64,000 nucleotides of DNA from Typhlomys cinereus (lineage: Eukaryota > Chordata > Mammalia > Rodentia > Platacanthomyidae). Where the stretch lies: contig JALPQD010000089.1 in assembly GCA_023101885.1 (NCBI GenBank), positions 5,317,087-5,381,086 on the forward strand. The letters are read 5' to 3'. A program made the position numbers and the translations under genes. The first letter of the stretch is position 1; each line of letters begins with the position of its first letter. The notes under the pieces are model-generated. The model saw only the letters and a program-made list of their open reading frames with translations. It did no database searches and was not told the origin of the DNA. Below, in pieces: positions 23,586 through 35,032 of this stretch.

Positions 23586-24266
23586 GAAAGGGTGGAGAAG
23601 AGAAGGACCAGTTCAAGGTCTAATACTAATTAATTGCACAACTAAAAAATGACTTCCAAATAAAGTCACATTCTCAGTTTTGGCAGTATGAATTCTGAAT
23701 CATACTCTTACACTTTGTAGAGGGCTAAGTGATTACCTTCGCCATTTCCCTCCTATAGAGCACAGTCTCTCAGTGATTCATGTTTGACTTAGTAACAACA
23801 ACAAAAACAAAAATCACCAAACTTCTCTTTTGCTTTAGAGATTTGAGACCCTTGTCCACAAATATTCATTTGAGAACTTTCTTTTTGTTCTTTGAAAGTT
23901 TTATACATGTATACAATGTATTTTGACAAAAATCCACCCTTTCTCCCACTGAGGTATAGTACAGGTAAAATGAATGCAGAGAGGGTAAATATTGGAGTGG
24001 GAAGTTTCTACTTTTTAAATGAAGTAAAAGAATTGATTCCCATGCCTCTGTCCTCTGTGATCAGATCTCGATGGTTACCCTGGAGTGGGAAAGTTTGTAA
24101 ACACTAGATAAATGAGTGGAAACAGAGTGAGATGAATCATACTTTAAGGATCGCATGGGACTATGTGAACTTCTTAAAGCTTTCTATTCTCAAGGGTTGT
24201 AATTATCTCAATGTAGGTAAAATTATTTTTAGGAAAAAAAATGTTGATTTCTTTTCTCCCAGAATC
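23586..24266. other. Unannotated non-coding DNA
   Basis: No recognised gene or repeat. Confidence 0.4.
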
Positions 24267-24271
24267 AAAAA

Positions 24272-24351
<80 letters not shown>

Positions 24352-24376
24352 CAGAAAGAAAGACAGACAGACAGAC

Positions 24377-24455
<79 letters not shown>

Positions 24456-24470
24456 AAAGAAAAGAAAAAG
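24267..24470. repeat. (GAAA)n array, about 200 bp
   Basis: A nearly pure GAAA tetranucleotide array with an internal block of GACA units at about 24351-24378 and decay to AAAAG at the right end. One strand is all purine except the C of the GACA units. It could have grown from a retroposon poly(A) tail, but no SINE or L1 is recognisable to its left. It accounts for the long Lys/Glu/Arg- and Phe/Leu/Ser-rich open frames here. Confidence 0.97.
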
Positions 24471-24489
24471 ACAAAGCAAAAGGTGCTCC

Positions 24490-24745
24490 TCTCTCCCCAG
24501 TCCCCAGGCTGTTTGCTAGGCTGAGAAACTGTGCACCAGCCTGCAGCCATTTCTCTTCTCTCCTGTTCCTTTTCTTTCCTCCTTGTTGCTCTCCTCTCTT
24601 CCTGCTCCTGTTTTTTGTTCTTATCTCTTCCTTTCCCATGTGCTTCCCTTCCTTTCCCTCTCTCTTAAAGGAATAAAGACAGTCTTTCGGTTCTTCCTTG
24701 TAACCTCCAGTCACACGTCTCCCAACAGAACAAAACCATCTAGCA
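24490..24745 (+). other. Pyrimidine-rich segment with AATAAA, possible LTR or retroposon 3' end
   Basis: A strongly CT-rich stretch (24548-24666) is followed by GGAATAAAGACAG (AATAAA at 24672-24677) and then ordinary sequence. The pattern resembles the R-U5 part of an LTR or a retroposed 3' end, but I cannot identify a family or boundaries. Confidence 0.25.
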
Positions 24746-25929
24746 AAGTCAGCAATTCCATGTCTAAATAACTGCAATTCTACACTTTGCTACGCTCTTA
24801 AGAGTCTTGTGCCTTCCTCCCGTATTTCATGTGTCCATACATGGAACTATTAAGCACAAAGTGATGACTTTGGCCTCTGGAGACTTGATTTGGTCATGAG
24901 TGTGGAGTTCTTGGTATTTATGTAAAATGGGCTAAGGGAATTTCCTGGTCTTTTCCACCAAGCAAGTTCTAAGAATTTACAATAAAAATTCAGAAAGGAC
25001 CCAATGCAGTCCAGTCTGGAGCAGACTCCAGAGCTGTGAGAAGAAAATTTGTGTTGCATGTTAACCCCTCAGGATAAGAATATTTCTCACTGTTTTGTTT
25101 TCGCTGTACATGACACTGGTCAGACAATGAAATTTTTGTATAAGTGTGCAATTTAATTTACATATATTCTCCTCCATGACCAACTGCATTCACTTTGTTC
25201 TCCATCCCTGAGTATGTTAGCCCCCTTTATTCTCTAGACATTAAGCTACCTGAATAGCTTAGAGCGTCTTTGATTCCTCTATTTTCCCTGATGGGGTTTC
25301 TGATCTTAGATTTCTAGTCATTGCGACTTTATTTAAGTCTGGATGTCATGGCCAATTTAAAGCAAGATTCAGGGTTCCCCTGCCTCTTCAGATTTGCATA
25401 CTTAGCAAATGGCAAAGTGAAATTTTCAACCACATTTCTCAAATCCTAGCTCCAACTCCCTCCTAGTCTCCTGTGTGTCTATGAACTGTTTTCCTTAGAC
25501 ACTTCATCTGGACATCCAAATCCTTCTCAGTTGTTAAACTTTTACAGAATTAAAAGCAGACATTGCACACCAGAGTGGGTTTGGGGGTTTTACTAACTTC
25601 TCCCTCCTGCTACTCTCACTCCTTTGGACTTTTCCTCAACTTGACATAGGGTTTGCTGATAGTAGTAATTGAATGACTGAAGGATAGCCTGCCAAGAATG
25701 TTCTTGAGGTATATTTGTCCTGAGTGATGTGGTCAAAACGCCATGGCTAAAAGGAATACTCAAAGCAGTCTGGCTAAGCCCCTCAGGTGTTCAGTTAGCT
25801 CTGAACTTAATTAGAAACCCAGACTCAAAAGACTGATGTGGAAGACAGATGAAAGACAATTTCCAATATCAGCCTAGTGTTTCCATGGGACACATGGCTA
25901 TTGGCAGAGCAGTCACTTCCATCTGATTA
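24746..25929. other. Unannotated non-coding DNA
   Basis: No recognised element. Confidence 0.45.
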
Positions 25930-26090
25930 CACATTAGAAAAGAAACCCCTTGCACTTTTATAGCGACTTAAGTCTGAAATGTATTCATTGGTTGCTATTA
26001 TCCTGTGAGGTAGAAATAGATGACTATGATTTTTCAAATGAGCAAACTCAGTGTTCACTGGAATTATCCTTAGAAATTTTCATAATAGTG
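25930..26090 (+). mobile_element. MIR-like ancient SINE
   Basis: 'gttgctattatcctgtgaggtagaaatagatgactatgatttttcaaatgagcaaactcag' follows the MIR pattern 'aaccctgtgaggtaggtactattatt...ttttacagatgaggaaactgag'. Confidence 0.5.
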
Positions 26091-26834
26091 AATGACTGCA
26101 GTCTCCTTGAACTCCATTCACCATGGGCACTTTCGGGAAAGACCAGATTCACTGCAAAATACTTTACATTCCTGAGAGTATGTGGCAAAATCTGGTTTCA
26201 TTCTTAACAGCTTATATTGGTAATTAACTGTGGGGGTTAATTACCAGAAAGACAGAGAAGCTTGAATGTAGATATCTGAAATAAGTCATTCACCTGACAA
26301 ATATTCACCATTGATCATTGAGTGCTGTAGGTGAAATACTGGGTTAAGGACTTATAAGGACTGGGAAGACATTCTCTCTTCTTATAATGGATGATGAAGT
26401 TAATGAATTATATATATATTGTGTGAAAGCAAGGCAGAATTGAACACCAATAGGCCAGTGAAAATCCTTACTAGGCTCTTCTGACCACACTTGAGGAATA
26501 AGGACTCAGTCTTCCTTTTACAGTTGAAGAAGTTGAGTTTTCGGGGTGCAGAGTGTAGAGAATGCGTGCCCTAAATGAACAGCATAGGATAGATGCCCAG
26601 CGTCCATGCCATTGAACCACCAGCCGCACAGATGTGAGCTATGGATGGCATGTGCTTTTTCAGAATTACTTTTACTTTAATGCTTGAACTCACTGATGAC
26701 ACTACACAGACATAGTTTGACACCTCAACGACACCTGCTTGAATGAATACAATAAGAGTCACATGGCAAAATCTGGCTTAAGTCTTAAAGCTTTTAATTC
26801 CTCCTCCTCATTCATATCGTCCTCCTCCTTCTTC
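26091..26834. other. Unannotated non-coding DNA
   Basis: No recognised element; short AT run near 26409-26420. Confidence 0.4.
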
Positions 26835-27124
26835 TCCTTCTCTCTCTCTCTCTTTCTGTTACATGTGGTGAGTGAATAGGTATGTGCAGGCATGTGTACA
26901 GGAGACGCTTCAGTGTGTGTGCCTGAGATAGAATCAAAGATGACTGAATCACTCTTTTGCCTTATTGATTTGCTCTGAGATATGTCCCAGGCTCCAACTT
27001 CTGGGTCAAGATTACAGGTCTCAGCCATTTGTGCCCTGCATTTTTTTAAGGGTGGGATCCAAGGATCTGCCCTGAGGTTCTTTGGCTTACACGGCAAAGA
27101 CTTTAACTGCTGAGCCCAGCCCCA
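26835..27124 (-). mobile_element. Old B2-like SINE
   Basis: On the minus strand the head is at about 27124 ('gggctgggctcagcagttaaagtctttgccgtgtaagcc') and is followed by 'ggatcccacccttaaaaaaatgc' and a CA/GT-rich region. A CT-rich block (26820-26856) lies where the tail should be. The copy is diverged. Confidence 0.6.
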
Positions 27125-28635
27125 CTTGTTTTTTTAACTCTGCTTTTTCATTTGACTCAACATCTCTCAGCTGCCTGTGATTGTGCCCAGTTGGTAGAGT
27201 CTGGTGATAGCCTTAGTTGTTTAAGTCCTAGCAGGGCTGCTGCCACTGTATTCAGTGATGCAGAAGACAGAGGACAGACAGAAGCCCATGTCGTGAGGGC
27301 AGGGGAGCCTCTGAAGCAAGCAATTACCAGCACAGAACACAATTAGTGTGGAAAGAAAAGATTTGTTGCATTAATGCATAAGTTATGATACATATCGGTG
27401 GTATGAATGGTGTTTTTACTCTGTATGGCTTTTATTATTTTAAACTCTTCAAACATATACTTCAAAGCCCAGCATGGTGCCTCACATATATCAGTACTTC
27501 AGCATGTATTTGTTAAATAAGGAAAATATTATTAGGTAATTTTTTTTCTAATTACACCCTGTTTTTCTTCAGCATAAATGCAATATATAACAGTGACATG
27601 GATATTTTCATAAAATAATTTTTGAAGACATAAACGTTATTCTCACTTTTTATATTTGGTTCTGTATCCTTAAATAAAACTCAGTCACATTTGGAATCCC
27701 TTCAAAACTTCAGGAACTGATAAAAAACCCAGTGATTTCCTAGAAGATTACTTGGGGTTTATTAACCATTATGAAAAATAAGCTTTTCCTACAGAATACA
27801 ATTTCTTTAGAACTACTAGTTTTTTTAACTAAATGTTGCAGTATCATATAAATATTTCAGCATTAAAATTCACATAAAATTAGATTTTCACTTTGTTCAC
27901 TCTTATCAAAAGTATGACCTCATTGTATGTTTCAGATCAGACCCTCTCAAATCAGTATTATTAAGAATAGTTCTCATACTTCTTTTTTAGCACCTTTCAC
28001 TTTTCACACTGTTACTTGTCCCATTTTAAGCACTTTGCTATTTATAATGTTCTATTCTAATACGAAATCTAAGCATAGCAGGACAACTTAACTCTAGCTT
28101 CCTACAAATATTACTTCAGTGAATTGGGTAAAATTTTTTGTGTGTATGGACACATACGCAGGTATGCTGAAAAAGAATTTGTGAGTAAAGTTTTAATGTT
28201 TAAACAATTTGAGAAAGATGCTATTCCTCCTTTTATTAGGTAGATTTCAATTGATAGGATGGTGGAATGAGAGGTGATTTTGTTATGTACTCCAACATAA
28301 AACTGGGTACACAAAGCAATTTGTGGAAGAAAATATCTTCTGTATCATGACATGTATATAAATTTTAAAAAGAAAAATAAACAAGTCACCTATATCTTCT
28401 TCAGAGATGCACAGAAATGCAGGAATTATTAATTGAACAATTTCGGAATAGCTATTCTACTTGTGGAAGCTCTTTGAAGAGTGGGAGTGTACCTGTAAAA
28501 TATCCAGTGCCTCTAACATCCCTGGCCATGTGGTCTCTACATTGAAGTACAGCTGGAATGTTTCTGTCCCTCTCCCCCCAAAAAAGGCATGACATGCTTC
28601 CTTTTGAAGTAGTTAACATTTTAAATTTGATTCCT
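27125..28635. other. Unannotated non-coding DNA
   Basis: About 1.5 kb of AT-rich sequence with no recognised gene or repeat. Confidence 0.45.
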
Positions 28636-28639
28636 TGAT

Positions 28640-28850
28640 GGCGTGGCATAATGAATTTTTGCAGCTTTCTCCCCATATGACCCTCTTTTCCCTTCCGTCT
28701 CCCCTCCTCCTACAGGAAATCTCCTTCTCAACAAGTCCTGCCACTCCCCTCTCCCCACTCCCCCATCCCCCACATACCATTTTAATGTCTTTTCTTGTGT
28801 AGTGTGACCTACCAAGTCCAACAACATGTGAAAGAGGAGGAGGGGGAAAT
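28640..28850 (-). mobile_element. Possible L1 3'-UTR-like fragment, antisense
   Basis: A pyrimidine-rich 'ccctcttttcccttccgtctcccctcctcctacaggaaatctccttctcaacaagtcctgccactcc' block resembles antisense L1 3' UTRs. There is no second landmark, so the call is weak. Confidence 0.3.
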
Positions 28851-29976
28851 GTGAGCACATGATTTCATGGAGGAATGTTATCAGAGCTATGCTTCGATGG
28901 GAATTATTGTACTGATAAAGTTAAAATCTATCCAAATTCTTGTGTAGATATCCCATCATATACTAGAGTCTCTGAGCTCAGGTTTCTCCTCTCTGGTTGG
29001 GCCCAACATAAAATTACTTCTTGTGCCATGTTCAGAAAGAAAGTGCCACTTGTGATGACTGGATTGCTTTACAAGTGAAGATCGTATGCCTTGTGTCCTT
29101 CCTCTTAACTTAGCCGTCCAAAGATTAACTCTATTGCAAAAGTTCAAGCATAGACATTAACTCATTATAAAACAGTCTGTGAATTTTCTTTCCTGTAATG
29201 ATTTCTGGCTTCTCACCTTTAGAAATGATCTATTGTAACAACCTTATTTTGTATATGTTCCAATATTGTAATGAGCTGAAATTTTTCTTTAGTAGTAATT
29301 AATTAGACATGTATGCAAGAAAATAAATCATTTAGAACCGTGATATTATGTGTTATTTAAACGTATTAATTATTTTCTTCTGGCAGATCCCTTAGGATCT
29401 TTGAATCCTCTCTCAATTTCTGTTACTTTAATTATGATTCTAAAATCGTTGTGTTCTCACTTGGGATAAAGCAGGTGTACATTTTGTCCTGGGAAGATGT
29501 ACATATGGCAGCTGCTGTTTTACCTTTAGAGATAATGCCAAGTCAGTAATCACAAGAAAGCATCTCCAAATGAATCACCCTTTGAAAACATGTTGAGCTA
29601 TAAAAGAGACTATATAAATACATGCTTTTCTTCCCATGTATGGAGCAGGTAGGTGGCAAAAAGCAGATGATAGATTGTGCCGAGTTATTTAGAGGAAACA
29701 TTTGGCTCTATTTCCCCCCCACTTCTCATGAAGCAACTGAAGCCAAGTTAATTGAGGATTCAAATTTTCTCATACTTTAAATATGTTTTATTCTCAAAAT
29801 GAGGATTGATAATTGGTAGTTACTGACTAGTAAACCTCAATACCATTAGTAAAATGTATATTAAAGATTTAGACATTGCAGGACAAAGTTGCACATCTTC
29901 CAAAGCATTATACAAACCATGTGATGAAGCAAAGAGCGGGCTGTGAGAAACTGAAATGTGTATCAAGTCAATGTCG
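28851..29976. other. Unannotated non-coding DNA
   Basis: No recognised element. Confidence 0.45.
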
Positions 29977-30126
29977 TCCATCTGTGTCCATTGTCCATCA
30001 TGCTACCATTAGCATTAGATGCAGAATGAACAGCAGATTGGAAATCTTACTTCAAAATAATGACTTAATCTGTTTCACTAACCCTTTTGTATGTTAGTAG
30101 CATGATGGACAATGGACACAGATGGA
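29977..30126. repeat. Perfect 30-bp inverted repeat with 90-bp spacer
   Basis: The left arm (29977-30006) begins TCCATCTGTGTCC and ends CATGCTAC. The right arm (30097-30126) begins GTAGCATGATGG and is its exact reverse complement over all 30 bp. The arms stop matching immediately on both sides. The spacer (30007-30096) is ordinary AT-rich sequence. No family is recognised. Confidence 0.95.
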
Positions 30127-30915
30127 TTTAATATAAGAAAGGAGAAAGGGATCTGGGAAGGAGGAAGGAAAGAGAAAGAGTCTTTGGTGTCTCTAAGAAC
30201 TTCATGTAAAGGATTTAGGACTAAATACCAGCATATACAAATCAATGGCTATTATCATTTAAAGATACATAAACTTTTATTTCAAGCAATGAATGTCTTA
30301 CTTTGTTAAATCGAGTAGGAAGTACTATTTCTAATTAGAAGTTTTAATAGGTTTCTATTCTGTTAATTTTTAGTGGAAAACCTGCCCATACAAGCTTTTT
30401 TTTTTTTTTCAAATGTGCAATTAAATGTGTGGTATCTGGTGTTCAATGAATTGAAAAAAATGTGATTTTTAAAAAGTTAGTTCTTCTCTGTGGGATATAT
30501 TATGCAAAATATATTGTATTTAGACAAGCAGAATCTATCATTTGATGTTAGAACAAGGTTCTTTTGATGGGTCATAAGATATACTTAAAATGTGGTTAAG
30601 GGAGAAGGATGACATTAAAGTCTTGTAAGTTCCTTGAGAGCAAATGTTTCAGATTGAATATTTACCACCAAATCTCTAGTATAAAGTGCCAGAGTCTATA
30701 AATATTCAGGGAGTGCTTAACTGTTCTGTTTAATTAAGGCTTTAGAGGATGGGAATATATTTTCATTTTTAAAGTAAAGTTGTATTTTAAAATTCCAAAT
30801 TTTCTTACTCATGGGGATTTTTGCAGTGGTTCCTGTGCCCAGACTGGATTTCACCCATGCTCTGCTTCAGATTTACTGCCTCTTATGATCCTTTGCAGAT
30901 TTATCCCTGTGGCTT
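30127..30915. other. Unannotated non-coding DNA
   Basis: No recognised element; T run at 30397-30409. Confidence 0.45.
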
Positions 30916-31387
30916 TGTTACGGGGTCCAAAAGTCCACCCAACGATGCATAAGCAATAAGCTTGACTTTGAAGGATGTTTATTAAAACAGAACTGAAACT
31001 TCAGGACTCCACCTAAGTTCAGGACCTTAGATGGAGCCTTAGGACTCCAGGAGTCCATCAGAATTTGGGAGTTCATGATGGGGCATCGAAAAAGGGCAGG
31101 AGGCAGTTCTTAGAGCAGTCTCTAAGTTGGTATGTGTTGTCCAGCTAGTGACTCAAGTTAGTAGTTTCAGATAGTGGTTACAGTTGGAAACTCAGGAGTG
31201 AGAGGAGGGGTGGAACCTTGAGTGGTGGTCCTGCTGACCCAAAGCTGTAACTATGCAACCAAGTGGTCACTAGGTAGTGAGAGCAAGATTTGACTATCTT
31301 TTATGTGTAAGCAGTGATTATCCTCATGCATAAGCAGTTTACACAAAACAAAGGAGCGATAAGTCTTATGGTCAAAATTTTATCACA
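30916..31387 (-). mobile_element. Candidate solo LTR, antisense
   Basis: On the minus strand the candidate starts TGTGATAAAATTTTG (31387) and ends GGGGACCCCGTAACA-like at 30916 (seen on + as TGTTACGGGGTCC). It carries AATAAA (plus-strand TTTATT at 30978-30983) near its 3' end and a CATAAAAG TATA-like element at about 31298-31305. TG...CA ends and the GGACCCCGTAACA-type terminus fit a retroviral LTR. The flanking 4-mers GCTT and GCAT match at 3 of 4 bases. No internal retroviral sequence is visible. Confidence 0.5.
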
Positions 31388-31858
31388 GCATAATTTCTAT
31401 AGTAAATGGCACATAGTTTCATTAGAGTACACAAAAGTGGGGTCTTTCTTTTTCTAGACCACTGTAATTTCATTTTACAAACTTACTTGTTCATGCTAGG
31501 CTCCACAAATCATATCCACTACTAGGAAAAGTGAGGTCCAAATGAGTGTTTCCACCATATTGCTTTAAGACAAAAGGCAGGAAGAGAAGCGGACAGCATT
31601 TTGGTGTGCAGCTGGTACGTGCTAGGAGAGGTAGTGACTAGAGTATCACCTGTGATTTTAAACCAAATAGAACCTTGTTTTTGTTCAGTGGAGAAAACAA
31701 GTTCTATAAGAAGTTCTGCTGAGCAGAGAGGGTGTTCCCTTATAATTAGTCAGAATGACTTTATTCAGCTCACACAGAGAGCCTTTTGAGTACTGAGGAT
31801 GTCTCTAATCAATGCACATACACTGAAACAGCTCTGTGGTACTTATAGGAACTACAGA
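31388..31858. other. Unannotated non-coding DNA
   Basis: No recognised element. Confidence 0.4.
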
Positions 31859-31859
31859 C

Positions 31860-32020
31860 AAATGCACCGAGTCTTTTTATTTTACAGATAAGGCCACTAA
31901 TGCAAGGAGAAATGAGGTGACTTGTGGAAGGGTCTTTAGATAGTAAAAGGAAGCACTAGGATTTGATCCTGTTTAAACTGCTTTATGGTCAGATTCCATC
32001 CTCACTGTATAGCAGTAGTT
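31860..32020 (+). mobile_element. MIR-like ancient SINE
   Basis: 'tttttattttacagataaggccactaatgcaaggagaaatgaggtgacttgtggaagggtc' and then 'agcactaggatttgatcctg' follow the MIR 3' region ('ccattttacagatgaggaaactgaggc...gacttgcccaaggtc...ccaggattcgaaccc'). Confidence 0.65.
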
Positions 32021-32689
32021 CACTGAAGACAAGTACAGGAAGATGATTCAATGTGAAAATGACATCACAGGTGCTTATGCAAGGTGTCAGTGAAGCCCAG
32101 AGAGGGAAAATCCACAATGTTCAGAGTCATAAGAGAGAAGGTAAGATCAGACCAATTCACATTCGAGGAACTCTATAAGCTCCCGAATGCAATAAGGCTG
32201 TATATTCCCACAGGCTGTAGCAAAATGAATAAGCAAAGCTAGCCACAAGTACAGAAATAGCCAATATTTAGGATACAATAAACACAAGACCCTGCACAAC
32301 AGATTTTAATACTTACATTCTTTCAGATCTGCACAGAGAAAAAGTCTTGCAGGGAAATAAATGGAAAGGTGACAGTCATGCTTATGAATATTTCAATCTC
32401 CTATGAAAAGTTTGGCCTTTGTGAACATGCATGAATAAGAAAAATGCACAAGATATATGGACTGTTAGCCAGTTCTTGCTCACAGTCACAGAATTTCTGA
32501 CAGAGCAATGGAAAAGGACAGGTCTGCTCTGGCTTCCTGTTTCAGAGGCTCAACTCCACGGGTTCCTATTTCCATTGCTATGTATCTGTGCCAAGGTTGA
32601 ACCATCATGATTGTGGAGAGGATGGGGCAGAAGGAAACTCATCTCCTGTCAGCTGGGAAGCAAAGTTGGAAAGGAAGTGTCAAATCCAC
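32021..32689. other. Unannotated non-coding DNA
   Basis: No recognised element. The last 150 bp may belong to the same repeat as the 46-bp units that follow. Confidence 0.4.
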
Positions 32690-32827
32690 ATCCCCAGTGA
32701 TCCACATCCCCCAGCTAGGTGCTCCTCAAAACCTTATTCCCAGAGAGCTACATCCCCCAGTCCAGAACCCCTCAAAGCCATATTCCTAGTGATATACATC
32801 TCCCAGGTAAACTCCTTATCTTAAAAC
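32690..32827 (+). repeat. Degenerate 46-bp tandem repeat, three units
   Basis: Units at 32690-32735, 32736-32781 and 32782-32827 share the frame ATTCCCAGTGA-x-ACATCCCCCAG-x-CCTCAAAACC. Spacing is exactly 46 bp between the first two and between the second and third. The third unit is the most diverged. Confidence 0.75.
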
Positions 32828-33129
32828 CCCATTCAGCTCTGAAGGAATGATGTCTTTAACTTGTCAATAGCTCCATCAGTTTAGGATGAAGACTACAGTG
32901 TTGTCAGTGTCAAGTATTTTGATTAACATTAATAACTAATGCACTTTCAATACCATCGATTACTGAGAACTTACTATAAAAACTCTTCCTCTTTCCCCCT
33001 TTCTCTCCACTGCTCTCTCATTTCATACTACACCATGGAACAGAGAATTCAGGAGTGTAATTCAAATATCCATATTTAATTTCCCACTACCCTTTTATAT
33101 TTATTAACATCATTGTAAAATTTTACTCT
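32828..33129. other. Unannotated non-coding DNA
   Basis: No recognised element. Confidence 0.4.
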
Positions 33130-34030
33130 ACATGTCATTTTTTATTTCTTTTTATTAATTGAGGGTTTCACACGTGAATACAATAAAGTTATTAAATCTT
33201 TCCTTACCCCAATGTAAACTTTCTTCCCAACCAATCTCCCTCTTTCTTGTCCTTTTTTGTTAATCATGTCTGGTCCATTAAGCTTCATCTGGGTTGCCCA
33301 TACTAGCATGAATCTGAGTACTTGCTGCAACGAGGATGATATGCCAGTGGGCATACCACTGAGGGAAGTAGGTGCCCTTCTCTCATGCAACACTAATTGT
33401 CAATAGACTCTGCCTCTTGAGGTCTTCCTCCTCCCCTGGTATATTGGTTACTTTTATCTATTGCTGTGAGAGAAAACCCAAAGTCAAGCAACATAAGGGA
33501 GTTTACAGTTCCAGAAGGGAAATACAGTCCATTATGAAAGGAAAAGCATGGTTGGCTGGCAGAAACTGGAATCTGGCTAAGTTACTGCAGACATCTTAGA
33601 GGCCGAGAGCTGCTATAAGCTCAAGAGTAGACTCACTCCAGCTGGGGATGGCTAACCAACCGCAAGATCCATTCCCTGTCACATGTCTTCCCCCGGCAAG
33701 GCTCTACCTCCTAAAGGTGCTGTCCCAAACAACCAAAGATTCAAACACATGAGCCTGTGAGGGACAACGCACATCGCAAACTATGACACGTGGTGATACA
33801 TCAATAGACCAAGACTTGTGCAGATCTTGCAGAAGCAGACACAGATCTAATAAATTCATAAGTACAGGAGCCCTGACATGTCCACAAGGCATATGTCTTA
33901 TAATGCCCCTCCCCATTCTCTATCTTTTACATTCTTATTGAACCTGATCTTCTAGAATGTTCCCTGAGCCTTGGGGCAGGGGGCAATTTAGATTTCCTGT
34001 CTAGGTTTTGAGCCCTACCTGTTTCAGCTT
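33130..34030 (-). mobile_element. L1 3'-UTR-like fragment, antisense, interrupted by an LTR
   Basis: The left part (33130-33439) contains 'aactaattgtcaatagactctgcctcttgaggtcttcctcctcccc'-type sequence. The right part (33789-34030) has 'gacttgtgcagatcttgcagaagcag', 'ctttacattcttattgaacctgatcttctagaatgttccctgagccttggggcaggg'. In rodent L1 3' UTRs these two parts are adjacent. The 349-bp MaLR LTR lies exactly between them. Confidence 0.6.
33440..33788 (-). mobile_element. MaLR-type solo LTR, antisense
   Basis: On the minus strand it starts TGTCATAGTTTGCGATG (33788) and ends near 'gtaaccaatata' (33440). It contains CTCATGTGTTTGAATCTTTGG, 'ctttaggaggtagagccttgcc' and 'ctcacagcaatagataaaagtaacc', all typical of rodent MT-type LTRs. 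Flanking 5-mers are CCTGG (33435-33439) and CGTGG (33789-33793), one mismatch, consistent with a 5-bp target duplication. Confidence 0.8.
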
Positions 34031-34533
34031 TCTATTCTCTCTCTTAAAATGAACCAAAAAATTAGAAGTGACTTAGTCACTGAGTTCAGGAATCGAAGCC
34101 CTCAGTTCTGTCTAGAAAACAAATATTTATACTTCTGGTAAATTCCTAAACGGAGAGGAAACAACACTGCAGAATGTCTTGTAAAACTGACCAATGTGAG
34201 TACCAGTGATTTCCAGTTGACACTGTGTTCATATGGTGCAGATTCTACATGCCCACCTTCACCACTTCAGGGTAGTTTAGCTTTAAAGAAACACCCTTCA
34301 CATACTTCAGCTTTCTCATCTACAAATTTCTCACAAATGTAGTCACATTGTAAAGGCATAATTGACCTAAAAATTACTCAGAATAATTCTATGCAGTTTA
34401 TAATGGGCATAAAAATGTAGTTCAGAAGAGTGAAGAAATGTTGATTTTTTTTGTTATACATAGAGGATTTTTAATAATTCTGAATGTTGTATGACCCCTG
34501 CCAAGAGATTGAAGTCCTAGGGATTCAGACTTA
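34031..34533. other. Unannotated non-coding DNA
   Basis: No recognised element. Confidence 0.4.
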
Positions 34534-34547
34534 GAAATGTATTTAAG

Positions 34548-34755
34548 GGGGCTGGAGAGATGGCTCAGGGCTTAAACCTCTGCCTTGCAGGTGGAAGGTC
34601 CTGAGTTCAGATTCTAGACCCCAAGTATAGATGCCAGGCGGAAGCGGGGGCAGCCTGCGTTTCTGGTCCTCGTAGAGACGAGCCTGTGTAAACAAGGAGG
34701 AGGTAGAGGCAGTCCATGGTGGTTCCCAAATTCGTCCGTGGTTCTACACATACAC

Positions 34756-34806
<51 letters not shown>

Positions 34807-34853
34807 CACATACACACATGTGCACACACACAATTAAATAAATAATTAAAAAG
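34548..34853 (+). mobile_element. Young full-length B2-like SINE with 14-bp target-site duplications
   Basis: Same subfamily as the copy at 9944: head GGGGCTGGAGAGATGGCTCA, GC-rich body with 'gccaggcggaagcg', 'tttctggtcctcgtag' and 'aattcgtccgtggttctacacatacac', then (CA)n (34754-34830) and an AATAAATAATTAAAAA tail. The perfect 14-bp duplication GAAATGTATTTAAG lies at 34534-34547 and 34854-34867. The A box TGGCTCAGGGC is at 34561-34571. Overlapping Cys/Val-rich open frames are array artefacts. Confidence 0.92.
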
Positions 34854-35032
34854 GAAATGTATTTAAGGTACATGCTTGTCAGCTAAATTCCAAAAACAGA
34901 AACATGAAAATTACTGACAGAAACAGAAGGAGAAGCATAAGGTCTTTAGTACTCTTACTTAATTTTGTTCATATTTTATGTATTCAGATTTGCCATCTAC
35001 TGGACTCTAGTTCATGTCTAGGAGAGACAGTA

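Noticed and set aside
24265..24777. 170-codon minus-strand open frame, and 92-130-codon frames overlapping it
   Set aside because: Most of each protein is a translation of the GAAA/TTTC array (Lys-Glu-Arg or Phe-Leu-Ser repeats). All frames stay open because the repeat has no stop codons.
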